Positions 44,786 to 45,124 of a stretch of 45,124 bases of DNA are shown here, one piece after another. Source of the DNA: an uncultured Neomegalonema sp. (GTDB lineage Bacteria > Pseudomonadota > Alphaproteobacteria > Rhodobacterales > Rhodobacteraceae). The notes beneath the pieces are model-generated. The model was not told where the DNA came from, searched no databases, and saw only the letters and a program-made list of their open reading frames with translations. The translations under genes and the position numbers were made by a program. The stretch spans positions 1 through 45,124 of the forward strand of contig CALKBI010000051.1 in NCBI GenBank assembly GCA_937990185.1, in the 5' to 3' direction. Position 1 is the first letter of the stretch, and each line of letters opens with the position of its first letter.

Positions 44786-45124
44786 GCCGCCCCGCGCTGC
44801 CAATAGCCAGCCCAGTTGCGCGATACAGGAGCCATAAGCGCAGCGCCCGTCAGCTTCTCCCAAAGCGCTTTATTGTCCATGCGGCGCGTGTCTTCGCGCC
44901 ATCCGGCTTCCGTGCTGTACTGGTGAAGGTGCTGCGGGGATACGAAGTGGTGCTGACCGCGAACCATGCGGCGAAGACGTGAAAAGAAGCTTTCGACTTG
45001 GTTCGTGCAGGCGTAGCCGTCACTATACATCTCAGAGTGATTGATGCGGGTGGTGGTGTAATAAGCGTGTAGCTTGTCCCAGTGCGAAGCTTCGTCAGCG
45101 TGCATGACGCTGTTAGGCTCTACA
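44782..45124 (-). CDS. IS1595-family transposase, C-terminal part (runs off the window)
   Basis: About 114 residues of the DDE transposase C-terminus are visible. It shows SVMHADEASHWDKL with a catalytic Asp, then INHSEMYSDG, TNQVESFFSRLRRMVRGQHH with the last catalytic Glu, and STEAGWREDTRRMDN, typical of ISXO2-like IS1595 transposases. The frame remains open to the last base of the window, so the true start is outside it; an internal ATG at 45105 is not the start. It reads toward the passenger genes and ends convergently with the membrane protein gene. No frameshift is seen, so it could be active. Confidence 0.9.
   Translation of the reverse strand, partial: VEPNSVMHADEASHWDKLHAYYTTTRINHSEMYSDGYACTNQVESFFSRLRRMVRGQHHFVSPQHLHQYSTEAGWREDTRRMDNKALWEKLTGAALMAPVSRNWAGYWQRGAA

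Larger units (their letters stand above)
43275..45124. mobile_element. IS1595-type transposon with passenger genes (left part, right end beyond window)
   Basis: The stretch begins where the glycosyltransferase frame is cut and holds three passenger-like genes and an IS1595-family transposase reading leftward from beyond the window. IS1595 elements are known to carry passenger genes, to start their terminal repeats with GG and to duplicate about 8 bases. A GGCATTGCG stretch at 43275 is my best guess for the left end, which predicts TTATCAAC (43267-43274) as the target duplication. The other end is not visible, so the boundaries are inferred. Confidence 0.55.

Overview
The window reads as about 45 kb of alphaproteobacterial chromosome. 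By eye the base composition is near 50-55% GC, with AT-rich intergenic stretches. Pointers to that class are the trpG-trpD-trpC block, the GatB/YqeY gene divergent from carA, ctaD followed by a DUF2244 gene, scoA/scoB, fdhD, cfa, and an M-PPase next to a soluble pyrophosphatase. A Hyphomonadales/Caulobacterales-like organism is plausible, but I cannot fix genus or family from sequence reading alone. No rRNA, tRNA or CRISPR array was recognised.

Layout. 1-3158: a CinA/MoaB-type domain protein, a predicted lipoprotein and a YibQ-type divergent polysaccharide deacetylase with altered catalytic residues. 3235-6300: a tightly overlapped trpG-trpD-ung-trpC operon with uracil-DNA glycosylase inside it. 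6343-8847 (minus strand): an Lrp/AsnC regulator, a type II haloacid dehalogenase, and a secreted trypsin-like protease with its terminator. 9397-12077: membrane pyrophosphatase (K+-dependent type by sequence) and soluble pyrophosphatase. 12324-16665 (minus): the scoA/small ORF/scoB operon, a RecD-like helicase and a radical SAM protein. 16894-19072: three overlapping genes resembling GspL/GspM/GspC-type inner-membrane parts of type II secretion. 19076-27103 (minus): MgtE, DUF2244, cytochrome oxidase subunit I, a FemAB/GNAT-like protein, GDPD, RidA and cyclopropane synthase. A good candidate for a plus-strand small RNA (promoter plus terminator, no ORF) lies at 23043-23235.

27309-42144: a fusion of sterol-desaturase-type hydroxylase and creatininase-like domains, a GMC/choline dehydrogenase-like oxidoreductase, a SulP anion transporter, FdhD, two alpha/beta hydrolases, a thioredoxin-fold protein, a sensor histidine kinase, a MetA with Glu111 (predicted to use acetyl-CoA), PPK2, an arginine-rich exported protein, GatB/YqeY and carA.

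42261-45124: a family 2 glycosyltransferase gene stops abruptly after its DxD half and is followed by accessory DNA. That DNA holds a coiled-coil/winged-helix-like ORF, a Panacea (DUF4065) protein overlapping a two-helix membrane protein, and an IS1595-family transposase that runs off the window edge. My favoured reading is an IS1595-type transposon carrying a Panacea toxin-antitoxin pair that has broken the glycosyltransferase gene. This and the hydroxylase-creatininase fusion are the most novel-looking parts of the window.
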